A DNA stretch of 64,000 bases from Microdochium bolleyi (Eukaryota; Ascomycota; Sordariomycetes; Xylariales; Microdochiaceae), in the NCBI GenBank assembly GCA_001566295.1, contig KQ964264.1, positions 124,001 to 188,000 of the forward strand, given 5' to 3'. The position numbers and the translations under genes are program-made. This document shows, piece by piece, positions 31,959 through 42,584 of the stretch; position 1 is the stretch's first letter, and every line of letters begins with the position of its first letter. A model generated the notes under the pieces. The model was not told the DNA's origin. It saw only the letters and a program-made list of their open reading frames with translations, and ran no database searches.

Positions 31959-33302
31959 ATGGAGCGGGTTCCACCAGAGCTGGTCGAGGGCATCGCACCA
32001 TACTGCGATCGGAGCTCCCTGCACAGCCTTTGCCGTGTGTCCCGTCTGTTCGCGGCCTGCTTCCAGCCATTCCTCTACCACAACATTATGCTCTCCGGTA
32101 GCCACGCCGTGGACAAGCTCCTGAGGACAGTCTCGACCGACCCGGACGTCTTTGGCAAGTACATCCGCTCGCTCGACATCACAAACCCCGATGGCGATCT
32201 TTACAAGCTGCTCGGTCACCTTGTCCGAGCCCGGCGATGGATCGAGACAAGATACTCACCAACCTTGACCGCGTGGCTCTTCGATCGGTTCCGCCTGAGC
32301 ATGCCCCAGAGCGACGGCTACGTCACGCTCCTGCTCGTCCTGTCGCCCAACACTGAACGCCTCCGGACCGACATGCGCATCACAGTGCTTTCCTTCTGGA
32401 AGGACTACGCCTTGTTCAGCGACCTGAACAGCCCAACCAACGTCCTCGATAAGCTGCAGTCCGTCGAGATCGCCAGCAGCGTACTTCCCGGTGCTCACCC
32501 TCTGGGCCTCACGAGTCTCTACCCGTTCTTCATCTTCCTGCAGCTACGCAAGCTCACTCTGAACAACGTGTACTGCACGGGGGCCCCTCTGAACCAGGTT
32601 ACGACGCCGGGGATGGATCCGAACATGCGAGCCCGCCTGGGGGCAATGTGGGCGAGCCACAGCCTCGAGATCCTGCACCTTCGGTCGTCCACGTTCGGCA
32701 CCGCCCTCCTCGCGATTACACTGCAGAGGAGCCCCAAGTTGCACACTCTGATCCTCGAGAGCCACCACTTCCGCTTCCCCGGCGTCGGCAATCCCGGAGA
32801 CCTGTCCCTCGCCGAGCTGGGCGCCGTGCTCCGGCGGCACGTCGGCTCCCTCCGCACCCTCAAGGTTACGATGCCCGAAACACAGCGCTGGCGCGTGCGC
32901 GATGCGCCGTACTGCATCGGCAGCCTGCGCGGCCTCATGAACCTCGAGGTCGTCGCGGGCCATCCGGAGTGCTTCCTCAGCCGCGGCATGACAGTCCCCC
33001 GGCTGCGACTGCAGGACATCCTGCCGGCTTCGGTCCGGCACGTCGACCTCGCGCAGTACGACGACGGGTACGGGCGCGGCCTGGTCGCCGAGCTGTTCTC
33101 CCTGCCGCGCGACCGTGACCAGGACCCGCACTCGCACCACCGCTTCGCCAGGCTCGACCGCATCTCAGTACGCGGGGGCGGCACTTTTGTGCACGCGGCA
33201 CACGAGGCGGCGATGATGCTGGGCTGGGAGCTGCTGGAGTTCGAGGGCTGCCTGCCACGATCCGCCACCTGGATACGCGGGGAGAGGGGACTGAACGAGT
33301 GA
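31959..33302 (+). CDS. F-box protein, array member 2 (447 aa)
   Basis: The start is placed at ATG 31959, giving MERVPPELVEGIAPYC with the F-box at the very N terminus, as in member 5 (MNKLPTEVLDLIASHC). An in-frame ATG at 31440 would add 173 unconvincing residues. The F-box (about 1-40) ends in LHSLCRVSRLFAACFQPFLY. Shared blocks follow: KLLRTVSTDPDVFGKYIRSL and VLSPNTERLRT. The C-terminal half has periodic Leu-rich segments (LEILHLRSS, LHTLILESHHF, LRTLKVTMPE). It probably acts as an SCF adaptor with an unknown target. An upstream exon not seen here remains possible. Confidence 0.75.
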   Translation: MERVPPELVEGIAPYCDRSSLHSLCRVSRLFAACFQPFLYHNIMLSGSHAVDKLLRTVSTDPDVFGKYIRSLDITNPDGDLYKLLGHLVRARRWIETRYSPTLTAWLFDRFRLSMPQSDGYVTLLLVLSPNTERLRTDMRITVLSFWKDYALFSDLNSPTNVLDKLQSVEIASSVLPGAHPLGLTSLYPFFIFLQLRKLTLNNVYCTGAPLNQVTTPGMDPNMRARLGAMWASHSLEILHLRSSTFGTALLAITLQRSPKLHTLILESHHFRFPGVGNPGDLSLAELGAVLRRHVGSLRTLKVTMPETQRWRVRDAPYCIGSLRGLMNLEVVAGHPECFLSRGMTVPRLRLQDILPASVRHVDLAQYDDGYGRGLVAELFSLPRDRDQDPHSHHRFARLDRISVRGGGTFVHAAHEAAMMLGWELLEFEGCLPRSATWIRGERGLNE

Positions 33303-34149
33303 GGATGTTCGGGGGGCAGAAAACGACTGGTGGACGGAGAGTGACAGGATTCTGGGCTTGTGTGTTCTTGAGTACTCCTTTGTAGAATCTTGGCGAACAC
33401 GGCAGAGTCATCTGTCAGAGCTGGTTATCAATTGAGGGCCTATTATCTCGCAAACTAGCGAAGCAAGCCGGAACAGGGAAGATCCGGAGGTACGATTGTT
33501 GTGGACGATGGAGTGGCCATCACCAGTGTGCAAAGATCATTGTTCGTTCGTGGGCCACGGTTCATCAACTACAAAGCAGGACACACAAACAATCATTGTC
33601 ATGGCACATGCAAGGGGTACAAGAGATGCTTTAGTGCTGACTGCTTTGAGCTGGGGGGGCTGAGCTGGAGCATGAAGCTGGTACACAAACAGGCACATGC
33701 TACTGTGCCACGCGCTTGCGGTTTGTGAATAACTCGTGTCATTTGGTCAGGCATGCAGGGTGGCAAACAAGATTCACTATTCTTACATCCGACCTGAAGC
33801 TTGATTTGTGAAAATATCGTTCAGGAGACAAACAATAATCGTCGTGGGCCAAACATCTCAACTGTAGTGAAAGCATCGCTGCTTGATTCGTGCATCACTA
33901 AGCCCGTGTCGACAACACACAAACAATAGCCTGAATCTGAATCCTGAAGTGGATCGTGCATGCCCCAAACGAGAACTCTGCCTTCGTTCCGCCGCCTGCA
34001 CATTACATCAAAGTCCATGTTCTGCTGCTTTGCTCACGCCTCGTGGTAGATTGCCTCGCGGCACATCGATGCGTGACCTTATGGCTGGAAGAACGGCACG
34101 CATAAGAGCGGTTGGAGAGTGCGCGAGACCTGGAATACACCCGCGTGAT
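33303..34149. other. Intergenic region between convergent array members 2 and 3
   Basis: It separates the 3' ends of a plus and a minus gene. No motif-bearing frame was seen. Confidence 0.5.
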
Positions 34150-35666
34150 CTACAATAAGTGCAATGTATTATGGACCTCCTCCATGCGGACCCACGCAGT
34201 TCCCGTGGCCTTTGGGGAAGGCATCGCCATGTACGTCCAGCCAGCAGGAACCAGCACGACCTGTCGGCACAGTCGGAACATGAACTCGGTCTCGCACAGG
34301 AAGTTGACGAGGACGAGGTTGCCGAGGGTCTCGTCCATCAAGCAGCTGGTCAGCTCGCGGCCCGCCCGCATCACGCAGCGCTGGAAGTCCTCGCGAGCAG
34401 TGAGGTACAGGCACCGCAGCGAGCAGGGTAGGAGGTTCTTGAGACGGCGGCTTTGGTCGTAGGTCGCGTCGGCCTGGGGGGCGATGAACATGTCGGGGTC
34501 GGCACAGAGCAGTTCGAGGCGCGGCATGCTCCGCAGCGAGCCGAGAACTCCACGGTGGTTGTGAGCGGAATTCTCGTCGTACATGTCGTGAGCGTGAAAT
34601 ACGGTCAGCTGCCGGATGGAGCGGCCGTAGTCACGCAACGCCTGTCCGAGGCCCGCGACGCTCATGATCCGGTTGCCATCCTTCTCCTTCCAGGGTCCGT
34701 CCTCGCCCTCCTCGTCCAGCGACGGCGAGCTGAAACGGTGGCTCGTGATGCGCAAATCCTCGAGACAGGGTGACCGCGCCAGTATCTCCCGGAAAAAGCA
34801 GACGTCGATGGCTCCGAGGCTGAGGTGTAGAGACTGCAGCTGCGTGACCAGGGGCATGGCATAGTATGTTGGGGCAGGGCGGAAGAGCTCGAGGCCGAGG
34901 AACGGCGTCGAGCAGCTCAAGTGCTCGAGGCGGAGAGAGCGCATCCTCGGGGCGTGCAAGAAGTGCTGGAGCAGCTCGGGCTTCCAGACCAGGTGTGGGT
35001 GTTGGTCTGAATTGTGCCTGATATTCCGCAGGAACTCGAAGTCGGTCAGGCAGGAGAACAGCGGGTTGTTCATTGCGGGCGCGTCGGTGAGGACAGCAGA
35101 GTAGGGGTACTTGAAGAGTGCCATCAAAAGATCGCTCTCGTGGCTCCCCCGCCACGTAAGTGTCCTGAGGTTCGGTGAGAGCACGACGAGTATTGCCATC
35201 AGGCTGTCGATCGATGATGCGGGCTTCTTGGCCACCGCTGAGAAGAAGTACTGGGTAAAGTGGCTTGAGTAGTATATGTCCACCCAAGATTGGGAACGCA
35301 GGAGCGCGGCGAACACGTCACCCTCGAAGGCAACTTCCGTGTGCATTGCCAGCGTGTGGACGTGGGCCGCAAGAGCAGGCTGCGTGGCGAGCGTGACCAT
35401 GAGTCTGCCCAGAGAGCGACGACCACCGACATACTCGATGGATATGTCCCGGTATAGACTAGGCGTGAAGGCTGCTGCAAAGTATCTCGACACCAGGCAG
35501 AGATTGAAGCGTGAGTCGTAGTCGCAGAAAGACCCGATGAGGTCCAAAACTTCGGGTGGCAAATGGCCGAGTCGGAGAAAGTACTGTGGCTCAAACTGTT
35601 GGGCGTGCTGTCCATTATCAACCACGGGGCTCAAGGCAGTACTAGGTGACTGGCCGTGCTGGTCAT
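34150..35666 (-). CDS. F-box protein, array member 3 (489 aa), proposed mini-intron
   Basis: The main exon is 34150-35595. The open frame runs further upstream but has no ATG before the F-box, so an upstream exon is needed. Proposed exon 1 is 35643-35666 (MTSTASHL). The 47-nt intron 35596-35642 has donor GTACTG, a TTGAT branch-like site and acceptor AACAG, and joins in frame to FEPQYFLRLGH. The F-box follows at about residues 18-60 (LPPEVLDLIGSFCDYDSRFNL, then LVSRYFAAAFTPSLYRDI). The shared blocks are RLMVTLATQPALAAHV and VLSPNLRTLTW, followed by Leu-rich segments (MRSLRLEHL, LQSLHLSLG, LEDLRITSH). The F-box call is firm; the 5' end is inference. Confidence 0.7.
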
Positions 35667-36851
35667 GAGTCTGGGAACGGACAACACGCTTGCAGAGAAT
35701 CTTGAGCGAGACTGCCACTGTGCGAGAGTACGTCTTGACTTTGCTCTGCAGCCCCGCCAGAAAAAGGCGCGAACGGGACTAGCGATCGCTCATCCTTTCT
35801 GGGGACAGTTAGAAGAAGTCTGTTGGCGGCGGGAGTGCTGTGCTTGGGCTGCGTGCGGTGATGGTGTTGACATGTGTCTCGGATGATTGCTGGCGGCGGA
35901 TCGAGGCTCTAGGCTTGGGCAGAACATGCAGAGCCTGCGTCTAGAAGAGGATGGCGTCGTGGATGAGAGGAGGCTGGTTGGGCGTGCAAAATGGTGGCGT
36001 GGTCACGTTCAAGGGGCGTGCGTGAGGGCAACATGATTGATTGCCTGAGCAACAGACTTGTCTGCCTCCGCGTGTGGCAACGCGTCAGGCAGCCACTCCA
36101 CTGCCGTGCTTGGCTTTGCATAGGGGCGGGACAATGGGAGTCTCCTATAGTGCTCTAGGCCGCTGAGGCTTGTGATCTCCTGGGACGTTACAACGGACGT
36201 TACATCCTCTAGGCGCATTCGCTGGGGCTATGCGTGCCGTGCGGTCTGCCGCGTTGACCCTTGTAAGACTGTCTCATTTCAAGTCAAAGAGATTGCCAGC
36301 CGGGCAAGAGTCTCTAGCAGTTGTAGATTGGCAGAGAGGCCGTTGGAGCTGTGCGTGCCATTGTCAGTGCCATAGTCCGAAACCGCAGATCTCGTACAAG
36401 CAAGAACCTTGGAAGATTTTATGTTAAGACATGGCACTTGTGGCCCTATTGAAGCAGTACGACTGGCTGTACACAATCACAAGGGTAATTCTGAGTGGCA
36501 ATCAACCACAGTAGCCCTTGCATCGTTTCTCCTTCAGCAAAGGCTCATCGGAGATTCGCAGAGCAAGTATCTTTCGGCCCGCGATTGTCACAGCGATCAA
36601 AGTCAAGCATTGAGGACAACAGGGAATATGCTTTGCGAGTAAACACGTCATAACTCCGATTCAAGTTCACTAAAAATGGATGGCTTGTTTGCTTTTTATC
36701 CTCAATTCTTTGCCCTTTCTTTGTTCGGCTCAAGGGATGGGGCGTCGTCAGTTTTGCAGTCCTTCCTGCGCACCAGAGTTTGCAGCTATCAGCAGTAAGC
36801 TCGCAGGTACTGCTCAAAGGGGCGCCACGTTGCAGCAGCTCAATCCTCGAT
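35667..36851. other. Intergenic region between array members 3 and 4
   Basis: It holds the presumed promoter of member 3 and the 3' flank of member 4. No gene or repeat was recognised. Confidence 0.5.
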
Positions 36852-38234
36852 TCAGGATCCGACGCGTAAGTATTGCAAATACTTCCGTACCCGGTCGTAT
36901 TTTGCAGGCAACCAGCCCTCGACCGTGGTTGGGAGGTTCTCAGCATAGAGGTCAAGTTGTTCTGGGTCTACGGCGATCTCCAGGCAACGTAGAGCGCGAA
37001 ATTCGAGCCTCAGCATCAACGTGACGAAGGTTTCTGCTGGGAGGTGTTTCGCGGAGGCGTTATAGGAGCTACATTCTAGGCTCTCAATTGAGGGCGGAAG
37101 TGCGTTGGCGAGGGCACAGGGCCTAAACTGAGACGAGGCATCGACCAGGAGCTCGCAAGGTACGGCAAGCTTACGAAGTCTGCGCAGGGACTGGAGCGGT
37201 CCAATTCGCTCTCTTTCTAGCACAGCGGCTTGTAGAGGTGTGCGAGCTGGGCTGTGGTACAGCCCGAACGCTTCGAGTGATTGCCCATATCGTCGAAGCA
37301 CATGTCCCATGGACTCCAAGGTCATGGCGTTGTCAAACCGATCACCAGAGCACTGACAGTTGACAAAGAACAAATACAAGTGCGTGAGCTGGGGTGAGGT
37401 GCGGAGAAGCTGCTCGAAAGCGTCGGTTGTCAACATTGATAACTCGATCAGACACTGGGTCAGTCGAGTGCCCTGTAACATTGGCACTGTTGAGGACAAT
37501 GTCGCTCCAGCAAACTTGACTCCCCGTTCCGTGAATTTGACACGTCCGAGGATGAGGGTATCCAGGGTCGGGGTGATCAACCATGTGTCGCCGTTTGTGG
37601 TCCGTGTGTGGGCGAGCCCGTACATCTGGTAGCGAAGAAGCCTGAGTCCTGCAAGGACATGGTGTTTCATTTGCGTCTGCAGGGGAGCCATGTTGAAACG
37701 AAGCATGCCAGCGAGCTGGCTGGTGCCGCCGCTGCGCGCCCATGTAAGACTTCGTACGTTTGGCGTCAAAGCGCAGAGCAGTACCAGACCACTGATCCCA
37801 GCGCGCGGACGGCGGGCCAGCAAAGACTGCAAGTGGTGTCTGAATTCAGGCGAATAGTATGCCTCGATCCACGCACCAACGTGTTGAAGCATCGTCGAAA
37901 GATTGTACTTCACGGTGACACTGCGGACGACAGTGATTTGCTGGATGTGCTGACGGAGATCTTCCCTTGCTGCGAGCGTGCGCAACAGCTTGCCAAAAGA
38001 AGTTTTCTTTGGAAAGCGACTGGTGTGGATGGCAAAGTAGAGCTCGGGCGTGAAGCATTCGGCGAAGTATTTCGAAACGAGACACAAGGTGTGCAGAGCT
38101 GCATAGTCCGGTTTCTTGATCGCATTCGGCATCGCCGCTGGATGCAAGAGGCAATAATGCCAGTCAGCAATCTCTAGCATGATCTCCTTGGGAAGCATCT
38201 TGTTGGTGGTGCTCCGCACCGGCGCTTGTGACAT
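36852..38234 (-). CDS. F-box protein, array member 4 (460 aa)
   Basis: The frame is open upstream to a GTG; the first ATG (complement of 38232-38234, MSQAPVRST) is taken as the start. The F-box is at about residues 13-70 (MLPKEIMLEIADWHYC, a 20-residue insertion, then LHTLCLVSKYFAECFTPELY). Shared blocks follow: KLLRTLAAREDLRQHI and CALTPNVRSLTW. Leu-rich segments include LDTLILGRVKF, LTHLYLFFVNC and LRRLRKLAVP. It is a single exon and a presumed SCF adaptor. The long spacer inside the F-box also occurs in members 1 and 5, marking the array's own F-box variant. Confidence 0.8.
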   Translation of the reverse strand: MSQAPVRSTTNKMLPKEIMLEIADWHYCLLHPAAMPNAIKKPDYAALHTLCLVSKYFAECFTPELYFAIHTSRFPKKTSFGKLLRTLAAREDLRQHIQQITVVRSVTVKYNLSTMLQHVGAWIEAYYSPEFRHHLQSLLARRPRAGISGLVLLCALTPNVRSLTWARSGGTSQLAGMLRFNMAPLQTQMKHHVLAGLRLLRYQMYGLAHTRTTNGDTWLITPTLDTLILGRVKFTERGVKFAGATLSSTVPMLQGTRLTQCLIELSMLTTDAFEQLLRTSPQLTHLYLFFVNCQCSGDRFDNAMTLESMGHVLRRYGQSLEAFGLYHSPARTPLQAAVLERERIGPLQSLRRLRKLAVPCELLVDASSQFRPCALANALPPSIESLECSSYNASAKHLPAETFVTLMLRLEFRALRCLEIAVDPEQLDLYAENLPTTVEGWLPAKYDRVRKYLQYLRVGS

Positions 38235-38924
38235 TAACCGGGAGTTGATGTGGAGGTGACTTGTTGCCCATGGCAAGCCCAACGATACTAATTTTGTCAC
38301 GATATGGTGGGGCCAAGCGTGTCAAGAGAATGTTGTTTGTTGTTGTTGCTCACCGATCAGGTGGTGAGTGGCTGGTGAACAGGTTGTCGTCGAGAAAATG
38401 TGTGCAGCTTGGCAGGAACGAGTGCTTCTGTTAACGTGCATCGGCGGAGTTGAAGCAAGATCTCGGCTTGGCGCGAATGCTGGTTGCCGAAAACAGGGTC
38501 AGAGATGTTGATCTCGAGTCGGCCGCGTGGCAGACGTTGTGAGAAGGGAACCTGGAGGTTGCGACGCAAAACAATTTGGAAATTGTAGCAGGCACCTGCT
38601 GAGTCTCAGGCACGTCCCAACTCTCATTTGCCACTGCTTGTGATTTGTTTCTCCGGTCCAATGCTACAACAGCCGTGTATTACTCACCGGGCTGATCACG
38701 TACTGTAAAACACCATCTATTGCACAACCCAGGGCCATTGAGGAACAGATTTCCACTTACACTAGCTTTGGGACCGCACAAGTTCCCCAAAGGGAGGCGG
38801 GAAAGAGCGATCGCGATCTGAAGTGCAGGAAGCGTTCCATGGATTCAGAGGGTCGCCAATATCTACAAACGACTGCGCGAACCTCCAGGGCACCCGGCAC
38901 AGCTCCACGCAGCTCCCATCCGTC
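38235..38924. other. Region between member 4 and a small plus-strand gene
   Basis: The frame of the next small gene is open from 38823 with coding-like codons from about 38868, so an upstream exon may lie here, but no convincing donor was found. Confidence 0.4.
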
Positions 38925-39281
38925 ATGAGGCAACTGGTGGCCATGCGCCTCGCCATCGAGCGCGTCGCGGAGATCCTCATCTCGCTCAACATCATCGACG
39001 GCTGCGCCGCGGCTGTACGCCAGGAGGAGAAGAACCTGCTCGAGGTCTTCACGGGCCTCCTCATCACCATGCACGAGCTGGACAACGACGTCGACACCGC
39101 CACGTCCAACGAGCTGGTCGCGGCACTCAACATCTCCGGTGGGATCACGGGGACGACTATCCAGGCTCTGGCTGGGAAGCCGAACCGCCGCAGGCGAGCG
39201 AGCGAGCTGCTGCGGGCCATGGAGAGGGAGCCTGACTGTAACAACGACGATGAGGACGAGCCTGATGACGATGACACCTGA
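38925..39281 (+). CDS. Small hypothetical protein with acidic C terminus (118 aa)
   Basis: No family is recognised. From ATG 38925 the protein is helical and Leu/Ile-rich (LAIERVAEILISLNIIDGCA, then FTGLLITMHELDNDV). A basic patch (GKPNRRRRASELL) and a very acidic tail (NNDDEDEPDDDDT) follow. Codon use is strongly GC-ending. Coding-like codons continue upstream of the ATG in the same frame to about 38868, so the true start may be in an unseen upstream exon and the protein longer. It is the only non-F-box gene within the array and lies between members 4 and 5 on the opposite strand. Confidence 0.55.
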   Translation: MRQLVAMRLAIERVAEILISLNIIDGCAAAVRQEEKNLLEVFTGLLITMHELDNDVDTATSNELVAALNISGGITGTTIQALAGKPNRRRRASELLRAMEREPDCNNDDEDEPDDDDT

Positions 39282-39660
39282 AGAGAAGGATCACACTCAG
39301 GCAACTGACATGTGCGGCAGAGACTCTGGATCGGATGCCAGGCGCGGAGACTCGTCTGATATGAGTTTCGAGGGTATTCATCTTGAGTCTCTACACGCGC
39401 ACCATCGAAAATTAGAAAAGTCTTGTCATGCCACAAGGCCAACACATAACGTTAAATGTGAAACAGCCACCCCCAAACACCCTAACATACATTACAATAA
39501 AGCTCAAGATACGGATACTGCACATATGAACCACCCAAACCTGGATACAGCCTTGACTGCACGGACGTTTGGTCCTCTGAGGCGTCATCCGAGACGACGC
39601 ATGTAGCACCCCAGATTGCCAGTCCGCCATGACCTCTCATAACCTTCCGAAATGCATCCA
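39282..39660. other. Short intergenic region between convergent genes
   Basis: It lies between the 3' ends of the small plus-strand gene and array member 5. No feature was seen. Confidence 0.5.
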
Positions 39661-41253
39661 TCACGCCGAGTGTCGGAACATGTCTATGCTCGCGGGAGCC
39701 AAGGTGTCATAGCACTTCCAGCCGGGCACGCTGGCCCGGAGCTGCCGCAGGTGCCTCGCGATGACGTCCGCCGGTCCGTCGAGAGTAATATCCTTGAGAA
39801 GGCTGCGTTCCATATCCGTCATCAGCTCGACGACATCCTGAAGCGCAGGAGGCATCTTCCGTTGACTTCCCAGCGCCGGAACGATTTTAGACAGACTCTT
39901 ACTCGGCTCCACTTTCTCATCGTCATCATCATCGTCCTCCTCCTCCTCCTCCTCCTCACTGTCATTGTCATTTCCTCCCTGCTCGTCAGCCCCAGCGAAC
40001 TCGCCATCATCTCGATATCGGAGGGATGCCGACGGCGTCCACGTGAAGTGCACACTGAGCAGCCCAGCGGGCAAAGCGTCCTTCAGCCTAAGCGCGCTTC
40101 CTGCACCACCCTCGGTCGTGCCACCGATCACATCCTGTATGTCGAGCCTGAGTTGTGTCAGCTTCGCCAGATCGCGCAGGGAGCCCAGGCAGCCCCATTC
40201 CACGTTCCCTTCGCTTTCGTGGCCTTCGCCGCCATCATAGAAGGAGCCGTGAGCGTGTCGTGTGTCTCGAAGCACCTGGATCTCAAGGCCCGTGATGGAC
40301 TGGCCGTAATCTCGCAGGGCCTGGCCCGTCGAGGCGAGGGTCATCTGCGACGTCCAGAGAGCCTGGGTCGCTGGGGCGAAGTGATGATTTGCGAGAATTA
40401 GCGTCCGCAAGCTGGGGGAGAACAGGAGAATGTCGCGGAAGAGCTCGGAGCTCATGCGGCAGTCATCCAGGTGGAGCCTGGTGAGCTGGAGGGTGCGGCT
40501 CGAGGGGGGGTACAGCAACGTGGGAAGCGGTGGGCTGGCGCTGGTGTGCGTGCTCGATCGCATGCCGCCCATGAATAGTATCTTCAAGTCATCCACGAGG
40601 AAAGACATGTCCACGTGACATGGCGGGCATGCAGCAGCTTCATCATCGAGTTTCGTGTTGTAATAGGTATGCAGGTCCTTCAGCCGCGGCAGAATCCGGG
40701 CTGCATCCTCGTGGTCGGCGAGGCTCGCTTGGGCCTTGTAGTCAAATACCGAATTCACTACGCAGCGGCCTTTGCCATCGAGCGCGCAGTTGAGCTTTTC
40801 AAGATTGGGTGCCAATGCGAGCAGCAAGGCGAGCATCACGTGTGCCTTGTCGCCATGGTAGAGCGCCTGGACGGCCAAGTGCTCCACGAATCGGGCCGAG
40901 TAAAGCCCTCTGAGACAGTTCTCAACAGCGCCGCTGAAGAGCTGTCTGGCAAGGACAGTAGTGTTGTGACGGCGAGTCTCATCCCCGGTCAGGATGCGTA
41001 TGTAGCTGCCGAGACTCGGAGCCTGGGACATAGTCGAGAGGAATCTTTGCAAAGAGTCTGGATGCAGGAAGTTGCTGATGTCCCTGATATCGATGTCGCG
41101 GTACAGTCTTCGCATGAAGATGGGGTAAAACCGCTTCGAAATGAGGGTGCCATCCCGCATGGTCGTGTAGTCCGGCACGACTTCGTCGTTCCTTCTGTGG
41201 TATGCGCAGTGTGACGCGATGAGGTCAAGGACCTCGGTGGGCAGTTTGTTCAT
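39661..41253 (-). CDS. F-box protein, array member 5 (530 aa)
   Basis: The F-box starts at the second residue (MNKLPTEVLDLIASHCAYHRR, insertion, then LISKRFYPIFMRRLYRDI). Shared blocks are RFLSTMSQAPSLGSYIRIL and LALAPNLEKLNC. Leu-rich segments include LQLTRLHLDD, LRTLILANHHF and LTQLRLDIQD. It differs from its siblings in a run of Glu and Asp near residue 450, encoded by a (TCC)/(TCATC)-rich tract around 39915-39958 on plus. The start ATG (complement of 41251-41253) is unambiguous and no intron is needed. It is a presumed SCF adaptor with an unknown target. Confidence 0.82.
   Translation of the reverse strand: MNKLPTEVLDLIASHCAYHRRNDEVVPDYTTMRDGTLISKRFYPIFMRRLYRDIDIRDISNFLHPDSLQRFLSTMSQAPSLGSYIRILTGDETRRHNTTVLARQLFSGAVENCLRGLYSARFVEHLAVQALYHGDKAHVMLALLLALAPNLEKLNCALDGKGRCVVNSVFDYKAQASLADHEDAARILPRLKDLHTYYNTKLDDEAAACPPCHVDMSFLVDDLKILFMGGMRSSTHTSASPPLPTLLYPPSSRTLQLTRLHLDDCRMSSELFRDILLFSPSLRTLILANHHFAPATQALWTSQMTLASTGQALRDYGQSITGLEIQVLRDTRHAHGSFYDGGEGHESEGNVEWGCLGSLRDLAKLTQLRLDIQDVIGGTTEGGAGSALRLKDALPAGLLSVHFTWTPSASLRYRDDGEFAGADEQGGNDNDSEEEEEEEDDDDDDEKVEPSKSLSKIVPALGSQRKMPPALQDVVELMTDMERSLLKDITLDGPADVIARHLRQLRASVPGWKCYDTLAPASIDMFRHSA
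39915..39958. repeat. Trinucleotide tract encoding a Glu/Asp run
   Basis: Tandem TCATCA and TCCTCC units read as GAT and GAG codons on minus, within F-box member 5 and in frame with it. Confidence 0.8.
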
Positions 41254-42134
41254 TTTGCGGACGGGAGCATCGACTGAAACTTTCTGGAAAGCCGAAGAAC
41301 GATCAGAGAGCAGTGAGCTCTAGATATCAAATATATTACATACATATCTCACTTTACGTGCCTTGTATTCTCGTGTGCTTCCTCTGATGTCATAAAGTGC
41401 CTTACGCATATGTGTCAGCTCGTTTACGCCCTTCTGACTGCGCAAGAAAGAAGATCGCAGCGTTTGAACAGTCCACGTTCGATTGTTTCCAGCTCGAGGC
41501 TGAGTATTGCAGGCCTTAGAAAATGTGAGCTGGCAAGGTATCAATAGAAAATGGACCAAGAAGCATGCTCAGAAATAGTACAATTTTGATGCGCGCTCAA
41601 AAGTGCGGATGTTATGTTCTCGTCGTTGTTGAGTCTGAGGAAATGTGCCACATCTTCCAATGGTGCACGCCATGCACGACCGAACCATCTTTTTATTTAA
41701 ACCCGCTTGACTTCACCGCGGGAAACCTTGATGATTGAAGGGAGCAAACTTGTGTGATGGGAGAGACAAGGACTACTCAGTTAAACTCTCAGACAACGAG
41801 GCAAGCCAGTCAATCCCAAGGTTGCCCTTGAGTACACAATTATTTCTCAGCACCATCAGAGTCTTCTCCGAGCCTCAGAACCTTCATAGCGTCTCGAGTG
41901 TTGGGTGTTGTTTTGTTCCGTGCCATGTCAAACAACCAAGTTGGCTTTCCGGCGGTGACCGGAGAATAGCATATTGGACACTATGATATTTGCTATTCCT
42001 ACTCTTCGCACGCCCTTTCTTTCCGGCTTCAGAATCAATCAAGCGCCTTGTTCTTGCACACCAAGGAGACCAGTCTCGTACACGCAAAACCCCCCCAGTC
42101 CTCGGCCAGGCTGCAAACCCAGATGCAGTGTCGT
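41254..42134. other. Intergenic region, no gene seen
   Basis: It is AT-richer than the flanking genes and holds the promoter side of F-box member 5. Overlapping open frames near 41974-42398 on plus are opposite the coding frame of the next gene and are not supported. Confidence 0.5.
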
Positions 42135-42584
42135 TCACAACTTGGGAATGTGGACACCAGCCTCTCCACCCCTCATCGCGTGCTGGACCGCCACGTAGCG
42201 CTGCTCGGTGGTGAGCGCCCCGAGCGCCAGCTCTCCGATACGACTTTCGACCATGGCGGGAGAAGGATTTTTGATGAACTCGGTCATGCGCAGATCGCGC
42301 TCCTCCTTGCTGCAGCAACTAGCCAGCACGCCTCTGCAGCGCCTCACGGCCGCCTCCATCATGATTGTGAGCTGCTCGGGAGCAGGGTCGACGCTTGACG
42401 GTGATGTCGATGCTGCTTGTGTCCTCGAGGTGTGGTGCGCGGTTATGTCGGTCGAAGCGGCATCGGGCAAGGTGTTGTCGTTGTTGCTAGTGGTTCGCTG
42501 TGCAGGGAGAACTTCGGCCGCTTTGTTGATGTTGTTGTCAATCTCGCCACTGTCGCCGTTTGGTATCTTCTGGGACGGAGCCAT
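42135..42584 (-). CDS. Hypothetical protein (149 aa)
   Basis: No family is recognised. ATG (complement of 42582-42584) starts MAPSQKIPNG. The first 75 residues are Asn/Ser/Thr-rich and look disordered. The second half looks folded: a helical part (MMEAAVRRCRGVLASCCSKEE) and a closing segment (IGELALGALTTEQRYVAVQH). The codon pattern is clearly coding in the second half. No signal peptide or membrane segment. It is unrelated in sequence to the F-box array it follows. Confidence 0.65.
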   Translation of the reverse strand: MAPSQKIPNGDSGEIDNNINKAAEVLPAQRTTSNNDNTLPDAASTDITAHHTSRTQAASTSPSSVDPAPEQLTIMMEAAVRRCRGVLASCCSKEERDLRMTEFIKNPSPAMVESRIGELALGALTTEQRYVAVQHAMRGGEAGVHIPKL

